From positions 65,152 to 129,151 of the forward strand of contig JAGZJZ010000018.1 of NCBI GenBank assembly GCA_018365455.1: a DNA stretch of 64,000 nt, in the 5' to 3' direction. Below are positions 53,152 to 61,747 of the stretch, in pieces (within the stretch, counting starts at the first letter, position 1; each line of letters starts with the position of its first letter). The notes beneath the pieces are model-generated. The model worked only from the letters and a program-made list of their open reading frames with translations. It was not told the DNA's origin and made no database searches. The position numbers were made by a program, and so were the translations under genes. This stretch comes from Clostridiales bacterium. GTDB taxonomy: Bacteria; Bacillota; Clostridia; Lachnospirales; Lachnospiraceae.

Positions 53152-54678
53152 TCATTTCCCCCTGATCTCTTTTATAAAACTTACCACAATAATAATCATA
53201 ATAATGCCAAGTGGAAATGCCGCGATGATGGAAATCGTCTGGAGCATGGACAGGGTACTGTCCGAGAACAAAAGTGCGATGGGCAGCAGTAAAAATACAA
53301 ATGCCCAGAATGCCCGGAGTTTCTTACGGGGTTCTTCTCTGCTTTCCATATCTTTTTCTGAATAGCCTGCCACCACCAGGGTAATGGCATCAAAAGTACT
53401 TGCATAAAATGCTATCATCGCTAAAATCAGAATCAGGAGCACCACGTCGGTTATTGGAAACTGATCAAATACCTGCATGATCACTTCCGATGGCGATGTA
53501 CCCCCGGCAAGCTGCCCAGCCAGATCCAGTTTGCCGCTGGTCTGCAAATGCAGTCCAAATCCTCCAAATACAATGAAGGATGAGTATGTTCCCAGCAATC
53601 CGCAGGAGATCCCTCCGAAAATTGTCTGGCGCAGGGTTCGTCCTTCTGATATCCTGGCGATAAAAAATGGTGTTGCCACAAACCATGCAATCCAGTAAGC
53701 CCAGTAAAAAATCGTCCAGTCCTGAGGGAAACCAGAACCTCCGCTTCCCGAAAGCCGTAAGGGATCCATCCACGTCGCCATCCGGAAGAAGTCATTTAAA
53801 ACCGTACCAATGGCTGTCACACCGGATTCAATAATATAAATCTTCGGCCCAAAAACTAGGAATACGCCAATAAGCAGAGCAAATATCACCACACAGATTC
53901 CCGCCAGATGGGAGATGGCTTTCATGCCTTTCATAACAGCCCCAATGAAAACCAGTCCGATTACAGCCAGAATAACGATGGACAAAAGTGGCGTGGGTTC
54001 AATTCCAAGTATTTTTCCCACTGCCTGTGAGATCAGCGGTGTAGCCAGGGAAAACGTAGTTGCTGTTCCAGCCAGCAGACCCACGATGGAGAAAATATCG
54101 ATTAGCTTTCCCGCCTTTTTATCCACATGGTCTTTTAAAACAGGCCTGCAGGCTTCTGACAGCGTTTGTCTTTTTCTCTTCTTCACAAACATCATATAAG
54201 CATAGGCGCATGCAGGCAGAAGGTAAAATGCCCATGGAATCGGTCCCCAGTGAAAAAGCGGATATGCCGATGCATAGTCCTGGCGTTCAGCCAGCGTCAT
54301 AGCTTCTTTTGCAAAAGGCTTTGCACTATAGTAATAGCACCATTCAATTAAAGACCAGTACACAATGTCCGCAGCCATAGTGGACGTAAAGATCATAGCT
54401 CCCCAGCTAAAATTATTGTATCTGGGCTTTTGCAGATCCCCAAATTTGATGTTCCCATGTCTGGAAAAAGCCAGTCCGATGGCAGTCAGTAAAATACCAA
54501 GGCCCAATAAAATATAGAAGAAACCCAGCTTATTGACAAATACTTCCCGGAGCATAGCCGTAATATTCCCGGCGGTTTCCGGAAACAGCATCAGAACCAC
54601 GGAAATAACTGCAATAATCCCTAATGGAAGCAACGTAATCGTCCAGTCTATGGACGGGTCAAATCTTTTCTTTTTCAT
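53152..54678 (-). CDS. BCCT family transporter (choline/betaine/carnitine type)
   Basis: About 508 residues with 12 membrane helices. YWSLIEWCYYY, HWGPIPWAFYLLPACAYAY and TIFYWAYWIAWFVATPFF are BCCT signatures, including the Trp-rich substrate box. It would import a quaternary amine, and choline is likely because the gene overlaps the choline-kinase fusion by 20 nt. Pneumococcus uses the unrelated LicB here, so this is an alternative importer. The ATG at 54678 has GAGG 6 nt upstream and is preferred over 54690. Confidence 0.9.
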   Translation of the reverse strand: MKKKRFDPSIDWTITLLPLGIIAVISVVLMLFPETAGNITAMLREVFVNKLGFFYILLGLGILLTAIGLAFSRHGNIKFGDLQKPRYNNFSWGAMIFTSTMAADIVYWSLIEWCYYYSAKPFAKEAMTLAERQDYASAYPLFHWGPIPWAFYLLPACAYAYMMFVKKRKRQTLSEACRPVLKDHVDKKAGKLIDIFSIVGLLAGTATTFSLATPLISQAVGKILGIEPTPLLSIVILAVIGLVFIGAVMKGMKAISHLAGICVVIFALLIGVFLVFGPKIYIIESGVTAIGTVLNDFFRMATWMDPLRLSGSGGSGFPQDWTIFYWAYWIAWFVATPFFIARISEGRTLRQTIFGGISCGLLGTYSSFIVFGGFGLHLQTSGKLDLAGQLAGGTSPSEVIMQVFDQFPITDVVLLILILAMIAFYASTFDAITLVVAGYSEKDMESREEPRKKLRAFWAFVFLLLPIALLFSDSTLSMLQTISIIAAFPLGIIMIIIVVSFIKEIRGK

Positions 54679-56512
54679 ATTCTGCCTCATATTCTTTCTT
54701 CATATTTAGTGCCCGCTGATATCTGCTCTCCCCATAAGCTCCAAAATCTTCCCCCTTGGTTTCTTTCGCAATTGTCCAGGCGCTCCAGAGCACGTCCTGA
54801 CAGATTTGAAAGAGCAATAGTTTTTGTTTCTCTGTCTGTCCGGGCTCTCTTTCCAGATAATACTGTAAATACAACTCCTCTTCTGCTTTGGAAAATTCAC
54901 ATTCCAGCAAGTGCGCAGCCACATCCCACAACGGGTCATTATACCCTGCATACTCCCAGTCAATCAGATACATTCTTCCCGCCTCATCCGATACGAAATT
55001 TTCTGCCACCAGGTCATTGTGGCAGGGCTTTCGGTCCGTTTTTATCCGCTCAAGCTCTGATCTCAGATGATAAAAGAACTCTTCCAGCTCTTCAAATCCA
55101 TGATAAAATCTACCGCCGTTTTTTAAAATCTCGCATTTATATTTGTCATATTCATTCCAGACATTGAAATCCCCCTGGAGTTTCACATTCGAATGATGAA
55201 GCTTTTTCAAAATCGCAGTTGTTTTTCTCATATATGCTTCCAGCCTGGCACTTCCGGGATTCAAAGTTCTGGCACCCTTTATGTATGTGGTTACCTTAAC
55301 CCCATTTACCGGGTCGAAATACAGAATCGGGGGATTTAATCCCAGACCGGAAGCAATCCGGCTGTTATATTGCTCGGCACACCGGTCAATAAATACTTCT
55401 GTGCATGCCCCCGGAATCCGCAGAATGTAATCCTGCCCCTTTACTTTTACAAAAAAGTTCTGGTTGGTCATCCCTCCGCCGATGCTCACCTGTTCAATAT
55501 CCTCATCCTTTAACTGCATGCATACCTGAAGCGTTTCCCGCGCTTTGTTTTCTTTTCTTAAGACAGCTCTCTTCATCATCTTTGGATAAAGAATCCTGGA
55601 TGCTTTCTGATACAGGGTTTCATTCTCAATGACGCTCCAGATCAGGTCATCCACCAGTATTCCGGCTATATGGTAAATCCTCCCGATACTCTCAATTGCA
55701 TATTCATAATTTAAATATGGATTTTCGTTCTTTCCATAATATTGAACCATCTTATCAAACAATTCCATGGATATCTTACTGACACCAATCAGCTCAGCAT
55801 CCACCCGGTTTAATTGCTTGATATCTTTGGAAATGCGGAATATGCTCCCATTTTCATCCAGCTCCACATATGCTTCATCCATGGAATCGCTGGGGCTTGC
55901 AAGAAGCATGCAATTCTGTTCTTTGGACTTTAAAATCTTTTCGATTGCGACCTCTTCCAGAATCTGATTACTCTCTGCTAATAGAAAATCTTCCGTCAGA
56001 TACTCCTTTGCCGCAAACAGGGAAGCCATTGTACCGCTCCATTTATACCTGGTGTTTTCCGCCAGGATAATACCCCGATGTGCAAAATAGTCCTCATACA
56101 GCTCTTTTCGGTCACCCACCACCACAATAATCTTTTCTATTCCCTGATTATGCAATGCCTGTATCATATGTTCGATCAGGGGCATCCCCCCTATTTCCAG
56201 AAGGCCTTCCGGTTTGTCAAATGCCGGACTGCAGCCTGCTGCCAGTATAACAGCCAGCTTCACACCCTCTGTATTTCCGGAAAAATCCAATTTCTCTGTC
56301 TGGCGGATACGGATCTTCTCCTCCAGAATAGCCTTACCCTTTTGGGTAACCCGGTAAATTTTCCCCGTTTTCGCAAGCAGCCCCTGATCCGCCATCTCCT
56401 TTAAAAGGTAATTCACCTGCCCCAGGGAAATCTCCATAGCATCCGCCAGTTTTCTCTGACTCTGCATCCCCTGTTGATTTATAATATACAAAATGCGATC
56501 GTATTTATCCAT
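54659..56512 (-). CDS. fusion: winged-helix DNA-binding domain / degenerate LicC-like / choline kinase (LicA)
   Basis: About 617 residues. Residues 1-65 form a winged helix (QRKLADAMEISLGQVNYLLK, then KTGKIYRVTQKG wing). About 84-300 is a LicC-like nucleotidyltransferase whose loop reads AAGCSPAFDKPEGL (91-104) where active LicC has a GxxSRF and PKGL pair, so the Arg and Lys are lost. From about 330 an APH-fold choline kinase is intact: GGGMTN (345-350), HNDLVAENF (498-506), DWEYAG (518-523). GGAGGTG is 6 nt before the ATG at 56512. It probably phosphorylates choline and may also act as a transcription regulator sensing choline metabolites. Confidence 0.86.
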   Translation of the reverse strand: MDKYDRILYIINQQGMQSQRKLADAMEISLGQVNYLLKEMADQGLLAKTGKIYRVTQKGKAILEEKIRIRQTEKLDFSGNTEGVKLAVILAAGCSPAFDKPEGLLEIGGMPLIEHMIQALHNQGIEKIIVVVGDRKELYEDYFAHRGIILAENTRYKWSGTMASLFAAKEYLTEDFLLAESNQILEEVAIEKILKSKEQNCMLLASPSDSMDEAYVELDENGSIFRISKDIKQLNRVDAELIGVSKISMELFDKMVQYYGKNENPYLNYEYAIESIGRIYHIAGILVDDLIWSVIENETLYQKASRILYPKMMKRAVLRKENKARETLQVCMQLKDEDIEQVSIGGGMTNQNFFVKVKGQDYILRIPGACTEVFIDRCAEQYNSRIASGLGLNPPILYFDPVNGVKVTTYIKGARTLNPGSARLEAYMRKTTAILKKLHHSNVKLQGDFNVWNEYDKYKCEILKNGGRFYHGFEELEEFFYHLRSELERIKTDRKPCHNDLVAENFVSDEAGRMYLIDWEYAGYNDPLWDVAAHLLECEFSKAEEELYLQYYLEREPGQTEKQKLLLFQICQDVLWSAWTIAKETKGEDFGAYGESRYQRALNMKKEYEAEYEKEKI

Positions 56513-56525
56513 TACATTCACCTCC

Positions 56526-56575
56526 GTTCAAAAATTGAACATGTTTATTGTACAAAATATGAACAAGGTTGTCAA
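56526..56575 (-). promoter_or_regulatory. promoter and repeated operator of the LicA fusion gene
   Basis: On the minus strand -35 TTGACA (56570-56575), 17-bp spacer, -10 TACAAT (56547-56552). The dyad GTTCAA-AAA-TTGAAC at 56526-56540 lies at the start of the transcript. Further TGAACA-type half sites flank the -10 (56536-56542, 56560-56566). These are good operator candidates for a winged-helix protein, possibly the gene product itself. Confidence 0.75.
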
Positions 56576-56682
56576 GAATAAGATATGAGCTATAGTATCC
56601 CCCAGCGGAATAAAAAGAAGCTGCTCAATTTCCCCTGGACTTTCTCCCACATATCCTCTACAATAATCACATCAAATACTAA

Positions 56683-56702
56683 CATAACTCCTTCGAGTTA
56701 TG
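56683..56702 (+). promoter_or_regulatory. small hairpin before the licC ribosome site
   Basis: CATAACTC-CTTC-GAGTTATG, a perfect 8-bp stem with a 4-nt loop, ends 6 nt before the AGGAG of the next gene. It could tune translation or mark a leader. No clear promoter was found between 56576 and 56682. Confidence 0.45.
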
Positions 56703-56720
56703 GCAAACAGGAGAATTTTC

Positions 56721-57596
56721 ATGAAAATCAAAGTTGATAACGCCATTATTCTGGCTGCCGGATTTGCTTCCCGTTTTGTACCGCTTTCACTGGAATACCC
56801 GAAAGGATTAACTGTTGTGAATGGAGAGGTTCTGATTGAACGGCAGATCATGCAGCTAAAAGAAGCCGGCATTAGAGAAATTATAGTTGTTACCGGGTAC
56901 CGAAAGGAACAGTATGCTTATCTGAAAGAAAAATACGGAGTAATACTCACAGAGAATACAGAGTATTCCATCCGGAATAACCATTCATCCATCTATGCCG
57001 CCAGAGAATATTTAAAGAACAGCTATATCTGCTCTTCGGATAATTATTTCCCCCAAAACCCCTTTCATAGTTTTGAAGACCGCCCCTTTTACTCCGCTGT
57101 ATTTGCAGATGGACATACGAATGAATGGTGTATGGAAACGGATGGAAACGGGTTAATTACACAGGTAAACATCGGTGGAAAGGATGCCTGGTATATGCTG
57201 GGCCATGTATTTTGGGACGCCGGTTTTTCTTCCCGCTTTCTTGCTATCCTGGAAAAGGAATACTCTGACAGCTCCATCCGGGATTTTATGTGGGAACATT
57301 TATATATCAGACATATATCCGAACTGGATCTCTATATAAAAAAATATCCTTCGGACGCCATATTAGAATTTGATTCTTTGGAAGAGCTGCGCAGCTTTGA
57401 CAGATCCTATCTTACAAACAGCAAATCCAAAATATTAAATGAGATATCATGTCAATTGTCATGTCAGGAATCTGAAATCAGTAACATACACCCCTTTCAT
57501 GATAGTTTCCACAATTTAGGATTTACATTTACATACCGAAAATGCACATATTGTTATTGCAACGGGCTCCTCACTCCAAACTTATGTTCGAATTAA
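56721..57596 (+). CDS. licC: choline-phosphate cytidylyltransferase (LicC-like) with a vestigial choline-kinase tail
   Basis: 291 residues. The LicC domain is intact: AAGFASRFVPLSLEYPKGL at 12-30, VTGYRKEQY, and SDNYFPQN at 106-113. It should make CDP-choline from CTP and phosphocholine for LicD. From about 234 the sequence resembles the N-lobe start of a LicA kinase (SKSKILNEI, then EISNIHPF, then a SFHNLGFTF segment where GMTNxSFxF is expected) and stops there. It is probably the remnant of a longer LicC-LicA fusion. AGGAG is 7 nt before the ATG at 56721. It is divergent from the LicA fusion gene. Confidence 0.87.
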   Translation: MKIKVDNAIILAAGFASRFVPLSLEYPKGLTVVNGEVLIERQIMQLKEAGIREIIVVTGYRKEQYAYLKEKYGVILTENTEYSIRNNHSSIYAAREYLKNSYICSSDNYFPQNPFHSFEDRPFYSAVFADGHTNEWCMETDGNGLITQVNIGGKDAWYMLGHVFWDAGFSSRFLAILEKEYSDSSIRDFMWEHLYIRHISELDLYIKKYPSDAILEFDSLEELRSFDRSYLTNSKSKILNEISCQLSCQESEISNIHPFHDSFHNLGFTFTYRKCTYCYCNGLLTPNLCSN

Positions 57597-57615
57597 GAAG
57601 TTTTTCTTAATTTTT
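57591..57615 (+). terminator. weak intrinsic terminator of licC
   Basis: AATTAAGAA and TTCTTAATT form an AT-rich 9-bp stem with a 4-nt loop, followed by TTT. The left arm includes the stop codon. Confidence 0.5.
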
Positions 57616-57636
57616 CCGGTATTGGGGGATTTTTCA

Positions 57637-57665
57637 TTGAAAATCCAAAGTTAATATATTACACT
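57637..57665 (+). promoter_or_regulatory. promoter of the L,D-transpeptidase gene
   Basis: -35 TTGAAA (57637-57642), 17-bp spacer, -10 TACACT (57660-57665), 45 nt before the ATG. The -35 lies in the right arm of a hairpin, GGATTTT/AAAATCC. Confidence 0.55.
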
Positions 57666-57709
57666 ATGGATGAGAACGTTTATGCACAATTAGAAAAGGA
57701 GCTTTATTT

Positions 57710-59950
57710 ATGAAAATGAAAAAAGTATTAGCGGCTCTTTGTCTTTCTGCATGTCTGACTTTAGGATTGTCCTCCGTAGCCTTTGCAGCCGGATCACCAG
57801 GTGATTCTACTTCAAAGTCTGTTCAGACAACCAACGTCAACACGGCATCAGAGACGGAGTCGAACACAGAACCTGTTACTGAAGAAGCTGCAACACAGCT
57901 TACGAATGAGCGTGATTCGGAAACTGAAACGCCGGGTAACACCGAAGCATCAGAATCTGAGACTGTATCCGAACCTGCTGCAGACGCTACTGAACCGGTT
58001 ACGGATCCTGTTACTGAACCTGCAACACAGCCCGCAACAGAAGCTCCCGTTCAGCCATCCACAAATGCCCCTAAGCAGGCAGATGATACCGAAGTCATTG
58101 AAGAAGACGGCTGGCACGATACTGCAGATGGCAAAAAATATTACATTCAGAATGGTGAGCGCCTGAAAGGAATCCACGAAATCGATAATAATAAATATTA
58201 TTTTGATTCTAACGGAATACGGGTTTCCGGTCCGGTTACAATTGAAGGTAAAAACTATTATTTTGATGCAGATGGCATCATGCGGTTTGGTTTTCAGACG
58301 ATAAACGCAAAAAGGTACTTCTACAACGCAGACGGTTCCATGTTAATCGGAAGCAATGCACCACTGAAGATCAACAACAGCCTCTATTTCGTTTTATCTA
58401 CCGGAGAAATCAAGCTTAAGAGCTGGAACACCTATGCAAACAAAAAATACTACTCCAATCCGGACGGAGTATTAGTAACCGGTTTGCAGACCGTAGACGG
58501 CAAAAAGTACTACTTTAATAGCGATGGTTCTTTAATTATAGGTAAGAACAGCGCTATGAAAATCAACAATGTATATTATTTTGTAACCACAGCCGGCGAA
58601 ATCAAAACAAACGGCTGGAATACTGCACCGGATAAGAAAAAATATTATTCCAATCCGGACGGATCACTGGTTACCAATGCAGTAAAAAAAATCGATGGAA
58701 AATATTATGCATTTAACGTTTCCATGTACAAAAACTGCCTGAAGACAATTGGCGGAAAGAAATATCTAATTTCTTCCAGTGGCGTAGTACGTACCGACAG
58801 AATTACTACATACAAAGGTAAAAAATATTACTCAGACAAATACGGCCGTATCAAAACCGGAGTTTTCAAATACAAAGGGAAAAGATATTTTGCTAACAGC
58901 AAAGGCCAGATCCGTACCGGACGTTTTACAGACTCGGGGAAATCCTATTATGCAAATAAAAAAGGACAACTCTATACCGGCTGGGTAAAATACAAAAACA
59001 ACTATTATTACTACAACAAATCCACCGGAGTTATGCAAAAAGGCTGGATGAAACGAGGAAAGAGCACTTACTACCTGAATTCCAAAGGTGTCCGCCAGAC
59101 AGGCTGGGAAAAGATTAAAAAGAAATGGTATTATTTCGCTTCCAATGGCAAAATGCTTACCGGCAGAAGAGTCCTTGGCGGTTCTACTTATTTATTAGAT
59201 ACGAAGACTGGTGCTATGAAAACAGGCTGGCAGAAAATCAGCGGAAAATATTATTACTTTAATAAGAGCAGCGGAGCAATGAAAAAAGGCTGGATGAATC
59301 TGGGTTCTAAGACTTACTACCTGGAAACAGATACAGGAGCAAGACGTACCGGATGGCTGACCTATGATGCGAAAAAATATTACTTCAACAGTAAGGGTGT
59401 TATGTTAAAAGGCAGACAGACTGTAGATGGAAAAGTATATAACTTTGGTTCCAGCGGCGGCATTGATTTATTATCTACAGGAACACTTACCGTTAAGGTA
59501 AACCGTGCAGCAAATACCATTACGGTGTATGCAGACGGAGAACCAATCAAAGCGATGCTTTGTTCCACCGGAATACAGGTTGGCTGGACTCCACTTGGAG
59601 AATTCACCATGCTTGACAAACTGCGCTGGCATGAATTAGACGGTCCAAGCTGGGGACAGTATTGTTCTCACATTACACCGGAGATCCTGTTCCATTCCGC
59701 ACCGGTAACCAGATACAGAGATCCAAACTCCTTACCGGCAGCTACTTATAATCAGCTTGGAAAACCTGCATCCCACGGATGTATCCGACTGACAGTAGCC
59801 GATGCAAAATGGCTCTATGATCATTGTCCGATTGGTACCAAAGTAAAAATCTATGATGATGCAAGTAACCCGGGACCACTTGGAAAACCTGCATTACAGT
59901 ACATGGATGCCAATGCGACACATGATCCGACCGATCCATTATTTAAATAA
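57710..59950 (+). CDS. L,D-transpeptidase (YkuD) with choline-binding-type repeats
   Basis: 746 residues. The signal peptide (1 to about 27) precedes a Thr/Glu/Pro/Ala-rich linker to about 125 that is likely disordered or wall-spanning. About twenty cell-wall-binding repeats run to about 580, and the YkuD domain runs from about 590. The catalytic motif is HGCIRLTV in PASHGCIR, with the upstream His in ILFHSAPV. It would form 3-3 cross-links or attach proteins in peptidoglycan while held on the choline-decorated polymer. AAGGAG is 8 nt before the ATG. The gene has its own promoter and a strong terminator. Confidence 0.93.
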   Translation: MKMKKVLAALCLSACLTLGLSSVAFAAGSPGDSTSKSVQTTNVNTASETESNTEPVTEEAATQLTNERDSETETPGNTEASESETVSEPAADATEPVTDPVTEPATQPATEAPVQPSTNAPKQADDTEVIEEDGWHDTADGKKYYIQNGERLKGIHEIDNNKYYFDSNGIRVSGPVTIEGKNYYFDADGIMRFGFQTINAKRYFYNADGSMLIGSNAPLKINNSLYFVLSTGEIKLKSWNTYANKKYYSNPDGVLVTGLQTVDGKKYYFNSDGSLIIGKNSAMKINNVYYFVTTAGEIKTNGWNTAPDKKKYYSNPDGSLVTNAVKKIDGKYYAFNVSMYKNCLKTIGGKKYLISSSGVVRTDRITTYKGKKYYSDKYGRIKTGVFKYKGKRYFANSKGQIRTGRFTDSGKSYYANKKGQLYTGWVKYKNNYYYYNKSTGVMQKGWMKRGKSTYYLNSKGVRQTGWEKIKKKWYYFASNGKMLTGRRVLGGSTYLLDTKTGAMKTGWQKISGKYYYFNKSSGAMKKGWMNLGSKTYYLETDTGARRTGWLTYDAKKYYFNSKGVMLKGRQTVDGKVYNFGSSGGIDLLSTGTLTVKVNRAANTITVYADGEPIKAMLCSTGIQVGWTPLGEFTMLDKLRWHELDGPSWGQYCSHITPEILFHSAPVTRYRDPNSLPAATYNQLGKPASHGCIRLTVADAKWLYDHCPIGTKVKIYDDASNPGPLGKPALQYMDANATHDPTDPLFK

Positions 59951-60000
59951 AATATAATTCTGTTATCGGCATTTAAACAGCTCTATAGCAGGCTTTATAA

Positions 60001-60046
60001 AAAAGAAACGCTTCAGGATGGAAATTCCTGTGGCGTTTCTTTTTTT
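60001..60046 (+). terminator. intrinsic terminator after the L,D-transpeptidase gene
   Basis: AGAAACGC/GCGTTTCT with inner AGGA/TCCT forms a broken stem, followed by seven T. The A-run on the left may also stop the convergent ptsH transcript. Confidence 0.9.
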
Positions 60047-60155
60047 ATATGAACAGACAGCACCAAACAGGTATAAAAATCCCTGCAGTACGAACCCGCA
60101 TTCATCCATTCTGGTTTATGCGTTATCATCCTGCAGGGTCATTTACTATTACTTG

Positions 60156-60419
60156 TTATTCTCCCAGTCCACTTTCTATCGCATGTACAAGTGTTGCCAA
60201 TGCTTCATTCTCATCTTCGCCTTCGCAGACCAGTTCAATTTCATCGCCGCATTTGACACAGGCACCCAACACACTGAGCACACTTTTTGCATTTGCCGTA
60301 CTGCTGTCTTTTGTAAATGTGATCAGGGACTTAAATTGCATTGCTTCTTTACAAAGAACCCCCGCCGGCCTTAAATGAAGGCCCGTCGCATTTTTCACTG
60401 TTACCTTTTGACTAACCAT
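60156..60419 (-). CDS. ptsH: HPr family phosphocarrier protein
   Basis: 87 residues. GLHLRPAG carries the phosphorylation site His15, and AKSVLSVL carries Ser46, the HPr-kinase site, at the exact expected positions. The first function is phosphate relay in the PTS and the second is catabolite control, so both are available. It lies 2 nt after the CdaR gene and is probably co-transcribed. It could be an HPr paralogue (Crh-like) if another ptsH exists, but the His15 argues for a true HPr. Confidence 0.92.
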   Translation of the reverse strand: MVSQKVTVKNATGLHLRPAGVLCKEAMQFKSLITFTKDSSTANAKSVLSVLGACVKCGDEIELVCEGEDENEALATLVHAIESGLGE

Positions 60420-60421
60420 AA

Positions 60422-61747
60422 TTATTCCTCCACCGTACTTTTTTCTGTAATTGCAGTTTCTTCTTTTTTCTCCAGATTCACAACAATTGTTACATCCGAT
60501 GCCAATACGAATCCTTCCGGCAGTTCGACATCTAATTTTACTGTATATGTCCCTGTTGTTTTATAAGCGCTTAAATCCAGGGTCGCCTTAATATCTTCTG
60601 CATCAAATTCATTCAGATCACCAGTTGTAGTTGTAATTATGATAGGAATTTTATCCGACGGCGTCAGTGTCATCTTCAGATCCGTAGGAATATTTTTTGT
60701 ATTGAGCCTGCTCACCGGCAAATATTCTGTTTTTGTTCCAGCTTTTTCAATTCCAACTGTAACAGTAACGGTATCCGTAGCTGTTTCTGCCAGTTTCAAA
60801 TCATGTTGTTCTGCCAGCATGTCCTGAATCTCAATCTTCTTTGTCACATCTGAAGTTGCTCCTTCCACAGAAACATCCTCATTTAATTTCAAGCGGCCAT
60901 TTAATTCCTTTAACGCACTCTCAGTTCCTGCCAAACTGATTGTTTCCGGTGTAATTGTGATGTTTGTCTTTTTATACCCAACTGCCGGCATGCCCACTAC
61001 ATTCACATCCAGCTTAATATCAGGCTTTATCCTCCATAAGTCTGCATCCACCTCCACAGAACCTAATTCTGTTATGGGGACACCACCGGATGTCTTGCAG
61101 GTCATACTCTTCATTTTCGTTTCGGCAAACTCTTCGTCATTCTTATCAATAATCTTAAGTGTGCCCTTCAGCCTTTTACTTTCATTCAATCCGTTTACAT
61201 CTACTACAACTACTACACGGCTGATAATATTAATCAAAGACTGCGGTCCTGCTACAATGATAGAATCACCCTGCTTTACTGTAGCGTTCCCGATTACATA
61301 ACCAGTTTTAGGGTTTCCGGTAGTCACTGCCTTTACTGCAAAGGACTTTTCCACTTTCGGCTCAATCCGTACCTTGAGGGAAGACGGTTCTACCTTTATA
61401 TTTTCTTTTTTAATAGATGAGTTTTTACAGGTTACTACATATTGTACGGTCCCCATATCATTGAGGTTTTCAAGATCTGCCGACACGCGGAAATCGGAAT
61501 TATCCAGTTCCTTTATCACTGAATTTCTTCCGGTAGCGTACACGGTAACCGTGTCCGTATTATTCAACACTTCATATACCTTACCCACTTTTTCCAGGCT
61601 CTCCTGATTTTCCACCTCAACCTGAATATTGGTAAAGGGTTTTACTTTTTCCGGATCATTATCCTGAACCACAATCAGCCAGATCAGAAATGCCAGTACA
61701 ATGGAAATCATCTTTAGGCTAAAGTTATTCACCAAGCTTTTCTTCAT
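60422..61747 (-). CDS. cdaR: CdaA regulator with YbbR repeats
   Basis: 441 residues. A single N-terminal membrane helix (about 11-28, ISIVLAFLIWLIVVQ) precedes about four extracytoplasmic YbbR repeats, each with PxxVxVxG-like strands (for example VAGPQSLIN, LAGTESALKEL). CdaR binds CdaA and modulates c-di-AMP synthesis in Firmicutes. It overlaps cdaA by 23 nt. The tail is acidic and charged. Confidence 0.92.
   Translation of the reverse strand: MKKSLVNNFSLKMISIVLAFLIWLIVVQDNDPEKVKPFTNIQVEVENQESLEKVGKVYEVLNNTDTVTVYATGRNSVIKELDNSDFRVSADLENLNDMGTVQYVVTCKNSSIKKENIKVEPSSLKVRIEPKVEKSFAVKAVTTGNPKTGYVIGNATVKQGDSIIVAGPQSLINIISRVVVVVDVNGLNESKRLKGTLKIIDKNDEEFAETKMKSMTCKTSGGVPITELGSVEVDADLWRIKPDIKLDVNVVGMPAVGYKKTNITITPETISLAGTESALKELNGRLKLNEDVSVEGATSDVTKKIEIQDMLAEQHDLKLAETATDTVTVTVGIEKAGTKTEYLPVSRLNTKNIPTDLKMTLTPSDKIPIIITTTTGDLNEFDAEDIKATLDLSAYKTTGTYTVKLDVELPEGFVLASDVTIVVNLEKKEETAITEKSTVEE

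Noticed and set aside
52091..53165. ORFs of 65-153 codons crossing the palindromic elements on both strands, some similar to each other
   Set aside because: Their similarity follows from the shared repeat core. They run through both hairpin arms, lack ribosome sites and have low-complexity Pro/Ser-rich ends.
57910..59460. CRISPR-like or tandem DNA repeat in the transpeptidase gene
   Set aside because: The periodicity is at the protein level (cell-wall-binding repeats of about 20 residues). The DNA copies are too divergent and there are no uniform spacers.
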